Origin: Deltaproteobacteria bacterium
Lineage (GTDB): Bacteria; Desulfobacterota; BSN033; UBA1163
DNA: 64,000 nt
Direction of reading: 5' to 3'
Assembly (NCBI GenBank): GCA_020059605.1
Contig: JAGVBT010000039.1
Location: forward strand, 1 to 64,000
Shown one piece after another: positions 36,479 to 46,694 of the stretch. A model generated the notes under the pieces. The model had not been told where the DNA came from. It worked only from the letters and a program-made list of their open reading frames with translations, and did not search any database. A program made the position numbers and the translations under genes. Position 1 is the first letter of the stretch. The number at the start of each line of letters is the position of its first letter.

Positions 36479-39400
36479 TCAAGATAACGATGAGGCTCTT
36501 GATTCGATCTTCTCCGAGACCACCGTTACGATCTGATGGAAGTCAAAGGGCTTGGTGATGACAAAGTCGAGACCTGCTTCCTCCTTCCTGCTCTTGTTCA
36601 CTTCGAGCCCCCACCCCGTGATCATTCCGACCGGTATCGAAGGTTTGATTTTTTTAATGCTCTTGCATACTTCCCAGCCCGACATTCCCGGCATTCCCAG
36701 GTCGGTCAGGACCATATCAAACTCCTTTTCCTGAAAGAGTCGAACCCCCTCTGCTCCGCTCATGGCCACAGTAACCTGGTGGTTTACCTGGGAAAGCATC
36801 TTGGAAAGCACGCTTCTCACGGTTTCTTCATCATCAATCACCAGAATCCGGGCTTGTTTCCCTTTTTTGATCGAAGGGTTGGAAATCGTTTCCTCTTTTT
36901 CTGCAACCGCGATAGGAAGGACGATGGTGAACGTTGTGCCGGACCCGGCCTTGCTTTCCACGGTGATCTCTCCGCCAAAGCGTTTGATGATCCCATAGGA
37001 CATGCTTAACCCGAGACCTGTGTTGGTAAACGGCTTGGTGGTAAAGAAGGGTTCAAAAATCTTCTTTCTGTTCTCATCGCTTATTCCGACACCTGTATCG
37101 ACGATCCGGACATAAACGCTCTCTTCTTTTTCAGAGGTCCGAATTTCGATCTTCCCCCCCCCGGGCATGGCCTCAATGGCATTGAAAAGAATATTGGTGA
37201 TCACTTCCCGGATCTCCGAAACAGTTCCTACCACTCCCGGAACATCTTCCAGATGCGATACCACTTCGATCTGGATCCCTTTCCCCTGGGCTCCGTCCTT
37301 CCATTTCGGCTTGGTAATTTCGATGACATCTCGAATCGCCGAATTGATATCGAGTTTAAATATTTCCTGCCGGGCCTTCTTCCGGGTAAACTCCTGAAGC
37401 CGTTTGACCGTCTGGGCGCTGTCTTTGGCAACCTTTTCAATCGTTTTGAGGGCTTCCCTCGTTTCTTCATCATGTTCAGAATAAAGGAGAAGCTGCGTGT
37501 TGCCTAAAATAGCGGCCAGGGAATTATTGAAATCGTGTGCCACGCCGCTCGCCATCTCCCCCAGGGCCCGAAGTTTTTCGCTCTGAAGCAATTGTTCTTC
37601 CATCTTCTTCTTCTCGGTCACATCCTTCACGAACACGATGTAATCCATCCTTCCTTCCGAATCCTTCATGACCCTTGCATTGATCTCTATATTGTAGATA
37701 TCCCCGTTTTTCCGAAAAGTCTCCAATTCAAAACCGGGGTTTAACTTTTCTCCTCTCCTTCTCCGGTCAAATCGGTCCGCCATGAATCCCCGGCTCTCTT
37801 CATTCAATAGATCTCGAAAATCTTTTCCCAAAAGTTCTTTTAAAGAATACCCACAGATCTCCGCCAATCCTTTGTTGGCAAATTTTATCCGGTTATCCGA
37901 ACCGAGTACGCAGATGCCGTCATGGGCGCCCTCCACCACGGCCCTGTATTTCTCTTCGGAGCCCCGGATCTCATCCAGCAGGATGACGTTCTGAATGGAG
38001 ATAGCCAGTCCGGGAGCGATCTGCCCGATGAAGTGAAGATCTTTTTCGGAGAAGCAATAAACATCTTTGCTGTCAAAATTGAGTGTCCCGATGATCTTGC
38101 CCTGGTATTCCAAAGGGTACACCAGGGAGGATCGTATCCCTTCCTGGAAGAGTCTTTGTTCGAACCAAGACTCGCTTCCGAAGATGTCTTCCACGACGAT
38201 GGGTTGACCTGTCTCCACCGCTTTCACAATGGGTGTTTCTTCTTTCGGGTAAGTCATCCCCGGAATAAACTCCGTGCCGGCATAATCCTGCTCCAGCGCG
38301 AAGTACCGAAACCGCCCTCCCTCCCCATCGAGAAGGGCAATGGACATCCTGTCAGAGCGCAGAACCTTCTTGAATTCGGCATGGATCTCTTTCGCCACCC
38401 GTCTCACATCAAGGCTGGAGGCCAAGAGTTTGTTGATATGATTGACCGCCTCTTTCTCTCTTTCCAGCCTTTTCTCCTCGGTGATCTCCCTGGCCATGTC
38501 GACGACGGCAATGACTTGTCCTGACGCGTCATAAATTGGATAGGTGTAGTACCGGAAAATCCCGTTCAGGTAGTCGCTCTCCCTTTCGCCCGAAACGGGT
38601 TGTTTTGTCCTTAAGGCTTCGGTGACATAGCATCCTTTACAGGGTTCGGCCCGATGATGTAAAACTTCGTAACAACTTTTTCCAATCATCTCTTCTGGTT
38701 TCAGACCGAACCTCTCAAACGCCGCCCTGTTAAAACGAATCATCCGATAATCTTTATCTCTGAGCGTAATGATGTCGGTGACCGCATCGAAGGTCGTTTC
38801 CCATTCGGACTTGGCCCTGGCCACAGAGGAAAAGAGTTTTGCATTTTCAAGGGCCATTCCGATCTGGTTCCCGAGACTTTCAAACAGGTGGATCTCGTTT
38901 TGTTGGAGAAGACGATGGGACCGGCTGGTCAGGCAGATGGCGCCGACTGCTACTCCCTTGGAGAGCAAGGGAACCCCCACCAGCATTTTTATTTTTTCTT
39001 CAATCAGGCTGGGAAGAATATGAGGAGAGGGATACGCGTCGATCGAGAAGATGACAACCTTCTTTCTTTCGACTGCGGATCCGGAAACGCCTTCGCCCCA
39101 CTTTATCCTTTTCACCGCTTCCGCCAGATGGGATGGGTAATTTTGGTTGTACCTTAACTCCAGCCACTGCCCATCGTCGCTGATGAGGTAGATGGTTCCC
39201 ATCTCAAACCCTGTAAGGGCCATGACTCTCTCCAGGGCTAAGGGGAGAACCTGGTCTAAATTCAGGGTCTGGTTGATCAATCCGCTCAAATCATAAAGGG
39301 TTCCAAGTTCTTTCGTTCTCTGATAAAGCGCCTCTTCCATTCTCTTCCGGTAGGAAATGTTTTTAACGGTTCCTTCATACCCGATGATACGGCCTACCGT

Positions 39401-40762
39401 ATCCCTTCTGCCCGTAGCGGTAATAAGGCAATCCAGTGGGGTTCCATCCTTTCTCTTCAGTTTGACCTCGAAATCCTTCACAAATCCATTCTCAGCCACT
39501 TCCTCCTGGAACTGCTTCCTCTCCTCCGGGCGGACATACGTATCTCGAACACTTAATTCCCTCATTTCATTCTTGTTGCTGTAACCAAGCATCTCTGCTC
39601 CGGCCTGGTTGATCTCTATGAATTTTCCATCCGAAGAGGTAATAAAAACCATGTCTTTTGAGTTTTCGAAGATCATCCGGTATTTCTCTTCTGCCTCCCG
39701 GATGGTTTCCTGAGATTGTCTTAAATCCTGGACCATCCGGTTGAAGGATTCGGTTAGACCCCCGACTTCATCCTTGCTGGCGGGCTCCAGGTGGACATCA
39801 AAATTTCCTTTAGAAACCCTGGCCATCTCGTCGGATAACTTTTTAATCGGTGAGGTGAACCGTCTTGTAAGAAAAAGGCTTAAAGCAAGCGCTAAGAGGA
39901 AGGCGGTAATAACCCACTTGGCAGCCGTCTGAGTCATCTCCTTGAGAGGTTCATAGGCTTCTTCCACGGGGATCTGGACAACCACGCCCCATTTGAGCTC
40001 CGGGACGGGTTTGTAGACGACCAGAAATTTTTCTCCCCTCAGGTTCTCGAACTCCAGGCTACCCTCCTTCCCCTGAAGGGCCTGGTCTACAAAAGGTCCG
40101 AATTGAATGTTCACCTCCTGGGGATGGACGATCAAAAATCCTTCCCGGTCCATCACGTAGGCAAACCCCCTGTTTCCGATTTTAACCTCTGCGATGTGCT
40201 TGTGTAAAAACTGAAGGTCAAGCCTGGCCTTCAATACACCCACGGGATTTCCTCTGTATTCTTTGACGGGGACGGCAATCGTCATGCCAAGCCGACCCTC
40301 CGGGGCATAATAAAAATCACCATAAAAAATCTGCCCTTTTGAAGCCGTTTGGAACATTTGACTGTCTGATGAGTTTTTTCGATGGAGCGTTTCTTTTGGT
40401 TTAAATTTTGAAGCCCTGGCCGTTTCCAACCCTTTTTCATTCAATAACGTTATTTCGACAAAATGATCATGTTGGGAAAGAAGGCTCCTTAAATGGTCTT
40501 CCACATGAGGAAGGTCGCTCTTGCTAAAACGTTTATCCCTCGCCAGAAAAAGAAGGTTGTTTGTCCCAATTTCCAAGAAGTGCCTGGTCCTCTCCACCAC
40601 TTTACTTGCCCTTTCTTTTTGAAGTCCAACCACCGACTCCTTTAAATTTTTCTGGTAGACCTGGCCGATATTGATCCCTGCAATAGCCAGGGGAAGGGTG
40701 GCCAAAAGGACGGAGAAGATCATCCATTTGAAAGTGATGCTTTTCCCAATGTCTCTCTTCAT
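36479..40762 (-). CDS. Hybrid sensor histidine kinase (Cache-HAMP-PAS-GAF-PAS-GAF-PAS-HisKA-HATPase-REC)
   Basis: N-terminal TM plus extracellular sensor, several PAS/GAF segments, VAHDFNNSLAAILGNTQLL H-box, GTGLGLSMSYGI, C-terminal receiver VIDDEETVRS...DMVLTDLGMPGMSGWEV; start revised to ATG 40762. Confidence 0.9.
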   Translation of the reverse strand: MKRDIGKSITFKWMIFSVLLATLPLAIAGINIGQVYQKNLKESVVGLQKERASKVVERTRHFLEIGTNNLLFLARDKRFSKSDLPHVEDHLRSLLSQHDHFVEITLLNEKGLETARASKFKPKETLHRKNSSDSQMFQTASKGQIFYGDFYYAPEGRLGMTIAVPVKEYRGNPVGVLKARLDLQFLHKHIAEVKIGNRGFAYVMDREGFLIVHPQEVNIQFGPFVDQALQGKEGSLEFENLRGEKFLVVYKPVPELKWGVVVQIPVEEAYEPLKEMTQTAAKWVITAFLLALALSLFLTRRFTSPIKKLSDEMARVSKGNFDVHLEPASKDEVGGLTESFNRMVQDLRQSQETIREAEEKYRMIFENSKDMVFITSSDGKFIEINQAGAEMLGYSNKNEMRELSVRDTYVRPEERKQFQEEVAENGFVKDFEVKLKRKDGTPLDCLITATGRRDTVGRIIGYEGTVKNISYRKRMEEALYQRTKELGTLYDLSGLINQTLNLDQVLPLALERVMALTGFEMGTIYLISDDGQWLELRYNQNYPSHLAEAVKRIKWGEGVSGSAVERKKVVIFSIDAYPSPHILPSLIEEKIKMLVGVPLLSKGVAVGAICLTSRSHRLLQQNEIHLFESLGNQIGMALENAKLFSSVARAKSEWETTFDAVTDIITLRDKDYRMIRFNRAAFERFGLKPEEMIGKSCYEVLHHRAEPCKGCYVTEALRTKQPVSGERESDYLNGIFRYYTYPIYDASGQVIAVVDMAREITEEKRLEREKEAVNHINKLLASSLDVRRVAKEIHAEFKKVLRSDRMSIALLDGEGGRFRYFALEQDYAGTEFIPGMTYPKEETPIVKAVETGQPIVVEDIFGSESWFEQRLFQEGIRSSLVYPLEYQGKIIGTLNFDSKDVYCFSEKDLHFIGQIAPGLAISIQNVILLDEIRGSEEKYRAVVEGAHDGICVLGSDNRIKFANKGLAEICGYSLKELLGKDFRDLLNEESRGFMADRFDRRRRGEKLNPGFELETFRKNGDIYNIEINARVMKDSEGRMDYIVFVKDVTEKKKMEEQLLQSEKLRALGEMASGVAHDFNNSLAAILGNTQLLLYSEHDEETREALKTIEKVAKDSAQTVKRLQEFTRKKARQEIFKLDINSAIRDVIEITKPKWKDGAQGKGIQIEVVSHLEDVPGVVGTVSEIREVITNILFNAIEAMPGGGKIEIRTSEKEESVYVRIVDTGVGISDENRKKIFEPFFTTKPFTNTGLGLSMSYGIIKRFGGEITVESKAGSGTTFTIVLPIAVAEKEETISNPSIKKGKQARILVIDDEETVRSVLSKMLSQVNHQVTVAMSGAEGVRLFQEKEFDMVLTDLGMPGMSGWEVCKSIKKIKPSIPVGMITGWGLEVNKSRKEEAGLDFVITKPFDFHQIVTVVSEKIESRASSLS

Positions 40763-40944
40763 TAATTTTCCTCCCCCTTTAAGAACCGGTTCAACTCTGA
40801 AAGAAGCACCCTCCATCCTTTGCCCGCTTTCGTGGCCCTGATCCTTCCGAGGTGGACATACTTGAGAAAGGTCGGTTTGGAAATTTTCAAATATTCGATG
40901 GCATCTTCTGTTTTTAAAACCTGTTCTTTTTCCAATACACTCAT
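40762..40944 (-). CDS. Excisionase/MerR-like HTH DNA-binding protein
   Basis: LKTEDAIEYLKISKPTFLKYVHLGRIRATKAGKGWRVLLSELNRFL; TAATG overlap with the sensor kinase; GGAGG RBS. Confidence 0.8.
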   Translation of the reverse strand: MSVLEKEQVLKTEDAIEYLKISKPTFLKYVHLGRIRATKAGKGWRVLLSELNRFLKGEEN

Positions 40945-41183
40945 GGAATTGCCTCCACTTTTCCAGAATTCATTCAAAAACAGCAAAAAATATACCAATC
41001 GAGTCATTCTTAATTATTTAACTCGTAACTATCTAAATTTTTTAATTTAATAATTTTTTTATATCTTGCGGTAAACTGGGGAAAAGGTGAGATAAGACGA
41101 CATATTGTCAAAACCGGAACAATATTTATACGCAGGTGAAGTATTAGAAAGAGATAGACGGAGAAGGGAAAAAGAGTGAAAAA

Positions 41184-41696
41184 CTACATTTTAAAATCGC
41201 CGAAGTCTTCCGGATTCATACTTTCGATAATCGATTTCAGTTCATCCTGTTCGTCCATAAATCTGTTGGCTAAGAGCCCCAGGTGCTTGGTCTCCTCCAC
41301 CACGGACCGGGTGATAAAAATGGGCGCCTTCACCCTTACGGCCAGCGCAATGGCATCGCTCGGACGGCTGTCCACAACCAGTTCTCCTCCCTCCACATTG
41401 AAATGGAGTTTGGCATAAAAAGTGTTCTCCTTGATATCATTGATGACAACCCGCGTAAGGGAGGCATGAAGGGAATCGAGGATCTGCTTGAGAAGATCGT
41501 GCGTCATGGGACGAAGCGTCACCACGTCTTCGAGACCCCTTGAAATCGCCTCCGCCTCAAAGACCCCGATCCAGATGGGCAGGGCTTTCTGACCATCCAG
41601 GTCCACTAAAACGACGACGGGGTTCGACGCCTTGGCGTCCACCACGATTCCCATCACTTTCACTTCCATCAGTTCAGGTTCCATAACACTGCTCAT
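41184..41696 (-). CDS. Bifunctional nuclease family protein (DUF151)
   Basis: LPIWIGVFEAEAISRGLEDVVTLRPMTHDLLKQIL...SRPSDAIALAVRVKAPIFI. Confidence 0.9.
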   Translation of the reverse strand: MSSVMEPELMEVKVMGIVVDAKASNPVVVLVDLDGQKALPIWIGVFEAEAISRGLEDVVTLRPMTHDLLKQILDSLHASLTRVVINDIKENTFYAKLHFNVEGGELVVDSRPSDAIALAVRVKAPIFITRSVVEETKHLGLLANRFMDEQDELKSIIESMNPEDFGDFKM

Positions 41697-41766
41697 AAAA
41701 TAGAAACCGATTTAAGCGCTTTTATTGTAACCTGTGTGGAAGGGATGTCAACCCTGGGAAGAGTAA

Positions 41767-42201
41767 CTATTTTTTCTCCTTCTTGACGAAGGGATGAGGG
41801 GTTCCTTTCCGGTAGGCAAGGGCCTGGCAGGAGGCAATCGGACGATTCTGATCATCGAAGACTTTGATCTCGCAGAGTGATGTTTTCGAAGTTTGATGAA
41901 CCTCCCTTGCCTCGGCAATCAAACGGCTGCCCGGGGAGGGGGGAGAGAGATAGGTGATGTTCATATTGAGGGCCACGGCAAGCGTGCCATGGGAATTCGA
42001 AGCGGTCTCAAAAGCCTCATCGATCAGGGCAAAGAGCGCTCCCCCATGGGCCATGCCGAAGAGATTCTCCATGTCCGGGGTGAATTTCATCTCCACCCTG
42101 GAGTATCCGTCATCCATATCGACCAGTTTGAGCCCGAATTTTATTGCAAAGGGCTCCTTCTCCACCTCGTGAAAAAAAGCCTCTTTGATTTTTTCGTCCA
42201 T
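41767..42201 (-). CDS. PaaI-family hotdog thioesterase
   Basis: NLFGMAHGGALFALIDEAFETASNSHG. Confidence 0.88.
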   Translation of the reverse strand: MDEKIKEAFFHEVEKEPFAIKFGLKLVDMDDGYSRVEMKFTPDMENLFGMAHGGALFALIDEAFETASNSHGTLAVALNMNITYLSPPSPGSRLIAEAREVHQTSKTSLCEIKVFDDQNRPIASCQALAYRKGTPHPFVKKEKK

Positions 42202-42242
42202 GGAATGCCCCTATCCCTGCTGACTGCGTATCCATTTTTTTT

Positions 42243-43370
42243 TTAGGGGGAAGTAAGAGAAGCGGGGGTTTCGGGTGAAATCCATCCCCGCCGGATCAGC
42301 CTCCTGCGGTCTCTTGGAAAGGTGAGTGTCACCGTTGTTCCCCTCCGGAGCCGGCTCTCGATTCTAATTTTCCCTCCGTGTTCCTCCACCACGCGCTTGA
42401 CAAAAGTGAGCCCTAATCCAACCCGTTCAGGCCTTGTGGAGAAGAAGGGTTCGAAAATACGGAGGAAATCCTTTTTAGAGATCCCCTCCCCCCGGTCCGA
42501 GACGGAAATCTCTACATGATCCTCATCACAAGCGAGTAGGACCTTTATTTTTTCCGGGCCGTTTTTCCCCCTGTCCTGGCTGACTGACTCGATACTATTC
42601 TCCAGAAGATGGGCAAGAACTCGCGTCATGAGACCTTTATCCATGTAAAAGCATACATCCCCTCCGAATGACCCTTCTGCTAAATTGAAGGAGACATCCT
42701 TTGCTCTCTCCTGCCCTGAAACGGTCCGGAGGGTTTGTTCTACAATCTCAAGAACATTCTCTTTCTTAAAGATCGGCTTGGGTGTATCAACCAGATCTTC
42801 GATCCGCCGGATGATCTCCTCCAGTCGCTTCGTCTCCTGAAGAATCCGGCTAAGATAAGCTTCCTTCTTTTGGGAAGAAAGGGCAGGTCTCATGAGGCGC
42901 CGTGTAAAACCCCCGATGGAGGCAACCGGGTTACGAACCTGATGGGCGATTTCCTCCACCATCATTCCGAGGCTGGTTTGGCGCCTCATTTCCAGTTTTT
43001 CCCTCTCCAGCCTTTTTAATCGCTGGATTTCCTGGAAAGAAAACACTAAGAAGGTCTCTCCTCCCTCCTTAAAAGGGGCGGTCACCAGATGGACGAAGAT
43101 TCCCTTTCCATCCTTCTGTCTTAAAAGTCCATCTCCCTCAAAACCAGCTTTGTAAATGGTCAGGTAAATGATGTTGGGCAGAAAATAGATCAAATCTTCT
43201 GCGAAAAAAAGGGCTCTCATCCTCTGCCCCTCCATCTCCTCCCTCGTATAGCCGAAGAGATTTTCCGCATAACGGCTGGCGCAGAGGATCATGGAGTGGA
43301 TGTCCGTAAGGACAAAAGCCACCTGGGTAAAATCGAGGAAGGGATGACGGCTTTTCAACAATTCAAACAT
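42243..43370 (-). CDS. PAS-domain sensor histidine kinase
   Basis: EIAHQVRNPVASIGGFTRRL, GVGLGLTFVKRVVEEHGGKI; start revised to MFELLKSRHP. Confidence 0.87.
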   Translation of the reverse strand: MFELLKSRHPFLDFTQVAFVLTDIHSMILCASRYAENLFGYTREEMEGQRMRALFFAEDLIYFLPNIIYLTIYKAGFEGDGLLRQKDGKGIFVHLVTAPFKEGGETFLVFSFQEIQRLKRLEREKLEMRRQTSLGMMVEEIAHQVRNPVASIGGFTRRLMRPALSSQKKEAYLSRILQETKRLEEIIRRIEDLVDTPKPIFKKENVLEIVEQTLRTVSGQERAKDVSFNLAEGSFGGDVCFYMDKGLMTRVLAHLLENSIESVSQDRGKNGPEKIKVLLACDEDHVEISVSDRGEGISKKDFLRIFEPFFSTRPERVGLGLTFVKRVVEEHGGKIRIESRLRRGTTVTLTFPRDRRRLIRRGWISPETPASLTSP

Positions 43371-43680
43371 GGAATGGCCGGTAAAAGCATCATGGCGAAT
43401 CCATTCTATTCCACCCTCCTGAAAAGTCAAGAAAAATTGTGGGGCTCCCCCGGCCACCCCGTCAGGACAGGGCAGGCACGTCGGGGCTTCCCGGCAAGGT
43501 AATACCGTTATATTATGCCCCTTGACCCCGCCCACAGCGCGGCGCTTGCGGGGCGCATTCCGGTCCAGCTTATTTACGTTAACATCCGTTGTTCCTTGAC
43601 AAAGATGGAGAATCTCGTTTAAAAAACATCAACAACGACAGAGAATACCCGAACCCCATGGAAAAGCCGGAAAATTTTAG

Positions 43681-45189
43681 ATGAACCTCAAAACCGAAGT
43701 TCTGATTATTGGCGGTGGAGCAACCGGGGCAGGCATTGCAAGGGATTTATCCTTACGGGGGATACCTTGCCTTCTCGTCGAGAAGGGAGATTTTCTATCC
43801 GGAGCCTCGGGAAGAAATCACGGACTTTTCCACAGTGGTGGAAGATATGTGGTAGCCGATCCCGAAGCGGCGCGCGAGTGCATTGCTGAAAACAGGATCC
43901 TAAGAAAAATTGCCTCCCGCTGCGTCGAGGAAACGGATGGCCTTTTCATTTCCCTACCGGAAGATGGCCTCGATTTCAGGGACCGATTTGTCCGCGCCTG
44001 CGAAGAGGCAGCCATCCCCGCCCGCCTCCTCTCCCAAGACGAGGCCCTCTCCCTGGAACCCGGCCTCAATCCCGACCTCAAGAGCGCGGTGGCCGTTCCG
44101 GATGGATCCATCGACCCATTTGAACTGGTCCTTGAAAATGCCGGAGACGCAGAGGCCCACGGAGCCACATTTTTACTCCATACCGAAGTCACCTCCCTGC
44201 TTTTGGATGGAGATCGAGTGAAAGCAGTCGTTGCTAAAGACCTTCTCCGTGGGGAGGAGTATAGGATCGAAGCTTCTTATCTCGTTAACGCCACCGGAGC
44301 CTGGGCGGATCGGTTTTTAAGATTGGCAGGCCTTCACATTGCCATGGCCCTTTCGAAGGGTTCGATGCTCGTGACCAATCAAAGGGTCAGCCACAGGGTG
44401 ATCAACCGTTGCCGGCCTCCTTCCGATGGGGACATTATCGTGCCTAACCATACCGTCTCCATCCTGGGAACAACCTCCATCCGCCTGGAGGAAATCGAGC
44501 ATCTCGAAATTACTCCCCCGGAAGTCTCCCTCCTGATCAGGGAGGCCTCAAGGATGGTCCCTGCCATCGAAACAACCCGGTTCATCCGGGCCTACGCAGG
44601 CGTCCGGCCTCTCTTTCTATCCGGCGAAGAAGGGGGTGACCGGGCAATCAGCCGGGGATTTGTCCTGATCGATCATGAGAAAAGAGATGGGATAAGGAAT
44701 CTGATCACCGTCACCGGAGGAAAACTGGTCACCTACCGTTTGATGGCTGAAAAGGCTTCCGACCTGGTCTGCCAGAAAATGGGGATCAACCACCCCTCCG
44801 TCACTCACACGAAACCTCTTCCGGGCGCCGGGCAGCGTGCCGGGCTTAAAGAACGGCTGAAGACACTGGGACAGGGAGAGATCCTCTGCGATTGTGAGCT
44901 GGTCCGGAGGGAAGAAGCGGAAGAAGTTTTTAGGGAAGGGAAACTTAAAAATCCTCTCGATATCCTCCATCGAACCCGGCTTGCCAAGGGAACCTGCCAG
45001 GGAGCTTTCTGTGTCTATCGTCTGTTAGGCCTGTTGAATGAATCAGGGAAGATAAGAGGAGACTCCAATACGATTTTGAAGGGGTTTCTTGAGGAAAGAT
45101 GGAAAGGAATTCGACCGGTGCTCTGGGGGACTTCTGTCAGAGAAGAAGAGCTGATCGAATCAATCTATAAAGGAATCTTCAATTTATAG
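43681..45189 (+). CDS. glpA: Anaerobic glycerol-3-phosphate dehydrogenase subunit A
   Basis: VLIIGGGATGAGIARDLSLRG, GLFHSGGRYVVADPEAARECI; C-terminal BFD-like Cys region. Confidence 0.9.
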   Translation: MNLKTEVLIIGGGATGAGIARDLSLRGIPCLLVEKGDFLSGASGRNHGLFHSGGRYVVADPEAARECIAENRILRKIASRCVEETDGLFISLPEDGLDFRDRFVRACEEAAIPARLLSQDEALSLEPGLNPDLKSAVAVPDGSIDPFELVLENAGDAEAHGATFLLHTEVTSLLLDGDRVKAVVAKDLLRGEEYRIEASYLVNATGAWADRFLRLAGLHIAMALSKGSMLVTNQRVSHRVINRCRPPSDGDIIVPNHTVSILGTTSIRLEEIEHLEITPPEVSLLIREASRMVPAIETTRFIRAYAGVRPLFLSGEEGGDRAISRGFVLIDHEKRDGIRNLITVTGGKLVTYRLMAEKASDLVCQKMGINHPSVTHTKPLPGAGQRAGLKERLKTLGQGEILCDCELVRREEAEEVFREGKLKNPLDILHRTRLAKGTCQGAFCVYRLLGLLNESGKIRGDSNTILKGFLEERWKGIRPVLWGTSVREEELIESIYKGIFNL

Positions 45190-45261
45190 GAGTCAAAGGA
45201 CGAAGCTGAAAAGCACCGGTATCCTCGAACCCTTGAATCCTTGACCCCTTTTAAGAAATCG

Positions 45262-46473
45262 ATGCAATACGATCTGATCGTAATCGGGATGGGACTTTCC
45301 GGGTTGATGGCGGCCCGGACAGCCGCAGAGACCGGCAGGAAGGTTCTGATTATTGGAAAAGGGATGGGCTGTCTCACCCTCTTCTCCAATACGATCGATC
45401 TATTGGGGAAGATCCCGGGAACAATGGAATTAAGGGACGGCCTTTCTCAATGGATCAAGGATCATCCGGATCACCCTTATTCAAAAGTCGGATTAAACGG
45501 CGTTGAGGAAGGCATTGCCTCCTTTTCATCCCTTTTTCGGTCCCCTTACTCTTTTCGGGCGATTGGAGACAGAAATAGTTTCATACCCACGGGTGCAGGA
45601 CATAGGAGGCCGACCTATCTCATTCCGGGCACGATGATCGCCGGAGCCTCCTGTAACAAGGCGCTCATCATTGGGTTTAAGGGGTTCAGGGATTTCAGCG
45701 CCGGTTATGTTGCGGGCCCGCTGAAATGGCGTGGGACAACTCTTTCCGTGCCATCTCTTTTTAACCGGGAGATTTCCGCCACCGCCCTTTCGAGATGGAT
45801 GGAAAGGGAATCTTTCAGAGAAACGATCGCGCGGGATATCAGAAAGCATCTCAAGGAAGAATCCTGCGTCGGTCTTCCGGCGATCCTGGGAATTCATGAC
45901 CCCATAAAAGTAAAAATGGATCTGGAAGAAAAGATTGGGGTTGAGGTTTTTGAAATTCCGGGTCTTCCCCCCTCTCTTCCGGGGATGAGAATCTTTAACC
46001 GGGTCAAGGAGTGGTTGATCGGAAAGGGTGTCGACTTTCTTTACGGTTACCCGGTTTCAGAAATTTCTGTAAAAGAAAAAGAGGTTAAAGGAATTGATGT
46101 CCATCATCCTCCCGCCTCCGGTTTCCATTCTGCTGACCGTTTTATCCTTGCCACGGGCCGCTTCATCGGGGGAGGATTGACGGCGGACCGGGGAAGCGTA
46201 TCGGAACCCCTCTTTCATCTGCCCGTAGCCCAGCCCGGGTCACGGGAGGAATGGTTTGGGAAATCTTTCTTCGATGAGCATCCAATCCACCGGGCAGGCA
46301 TTTTAACCGATTCCTCTCTTCGCCCTGTTGACCAAACGGAGAAACCCTTATTCGAAAATGTCTGGATCGCGGGCACGATGCTCGCAGGCCATCGATGTAT
46401 CGATGAAATATCAAGGGAAGGGATTGAAATTGCCACAGGATACATGGCGGCAAAAAATGCAATGAAACAATAA
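45262..46473 (+). CDS. glpB: Anaerobic glycerol-3-phosphate dehydrogenase subunit B
   Basis: YDLIVIGMGLSGLMAARTAAETGRKVLIIGKGMG; between glpA and glpC. Confidence 0.87.
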   Translation: MQYDLIVIGMGLSGLMAARTAAETGRKVLIIGKGMGCLTLFSNTIDLLGKIPGTMELRDGLSQWIKDHPDHPYSKVGLNGVEEGIASFSSLFRSPYSFRAIGDRNSFIPTGAGHRRPTYLIPGTMIAGASCNKALIIGFKGFRDFSAGYVAGPLKWRGTTLSVPSLFNREISATALSRWMERESFRETIARDIRKHLKEESCVGLPAILGIHDPIKVKMDLEEKIGVEVFEIPGLPPSLPGMRIFNRVKEWLIGKGVDFLYGYPVSEISVKEKEVKGIDVHHPPASGFHSADRFILATGRFIGGGLTADRGSVSEPLFHLPVAQPGSREEWFGKSFFDEHPIHRAGILTDSSLRPVDQTEKPLFENVWIAGTMLAGHRCIDEISREGIEIATGYMAAKNAMKQ

Positions 46474-46589
46474 CCAATTTCCAAAAAATAACTACCCTTC
46501 TTAACCCCACCTCACCTCCCCTTTCCGCCAGAAGCGGATCCGCTCTGGACGGAAAATTAAGGGTAGGAAGGGAGGGGTTAAAAATTGGT
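46473..46589. repeat. Nested palindromic element between glpB and glpC
   Basis: ACCAATTT (46473-46480) / AAATTGGT (46582-46589); inner TTTCCGCCAGAAGCGGATCCGCTCTGGACGGAAA. Confidence 0.7.
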
Positions 46590-46694
46590 AAGGGGGCGTT
46601 ATGGATGATTGGAGTTTGGTCATTGGAGCTTATTGGGGATTCGGAATTTACTGATTGGAACTTAGTTGGGCTGATTCAATAGGCGACTAAAAGT

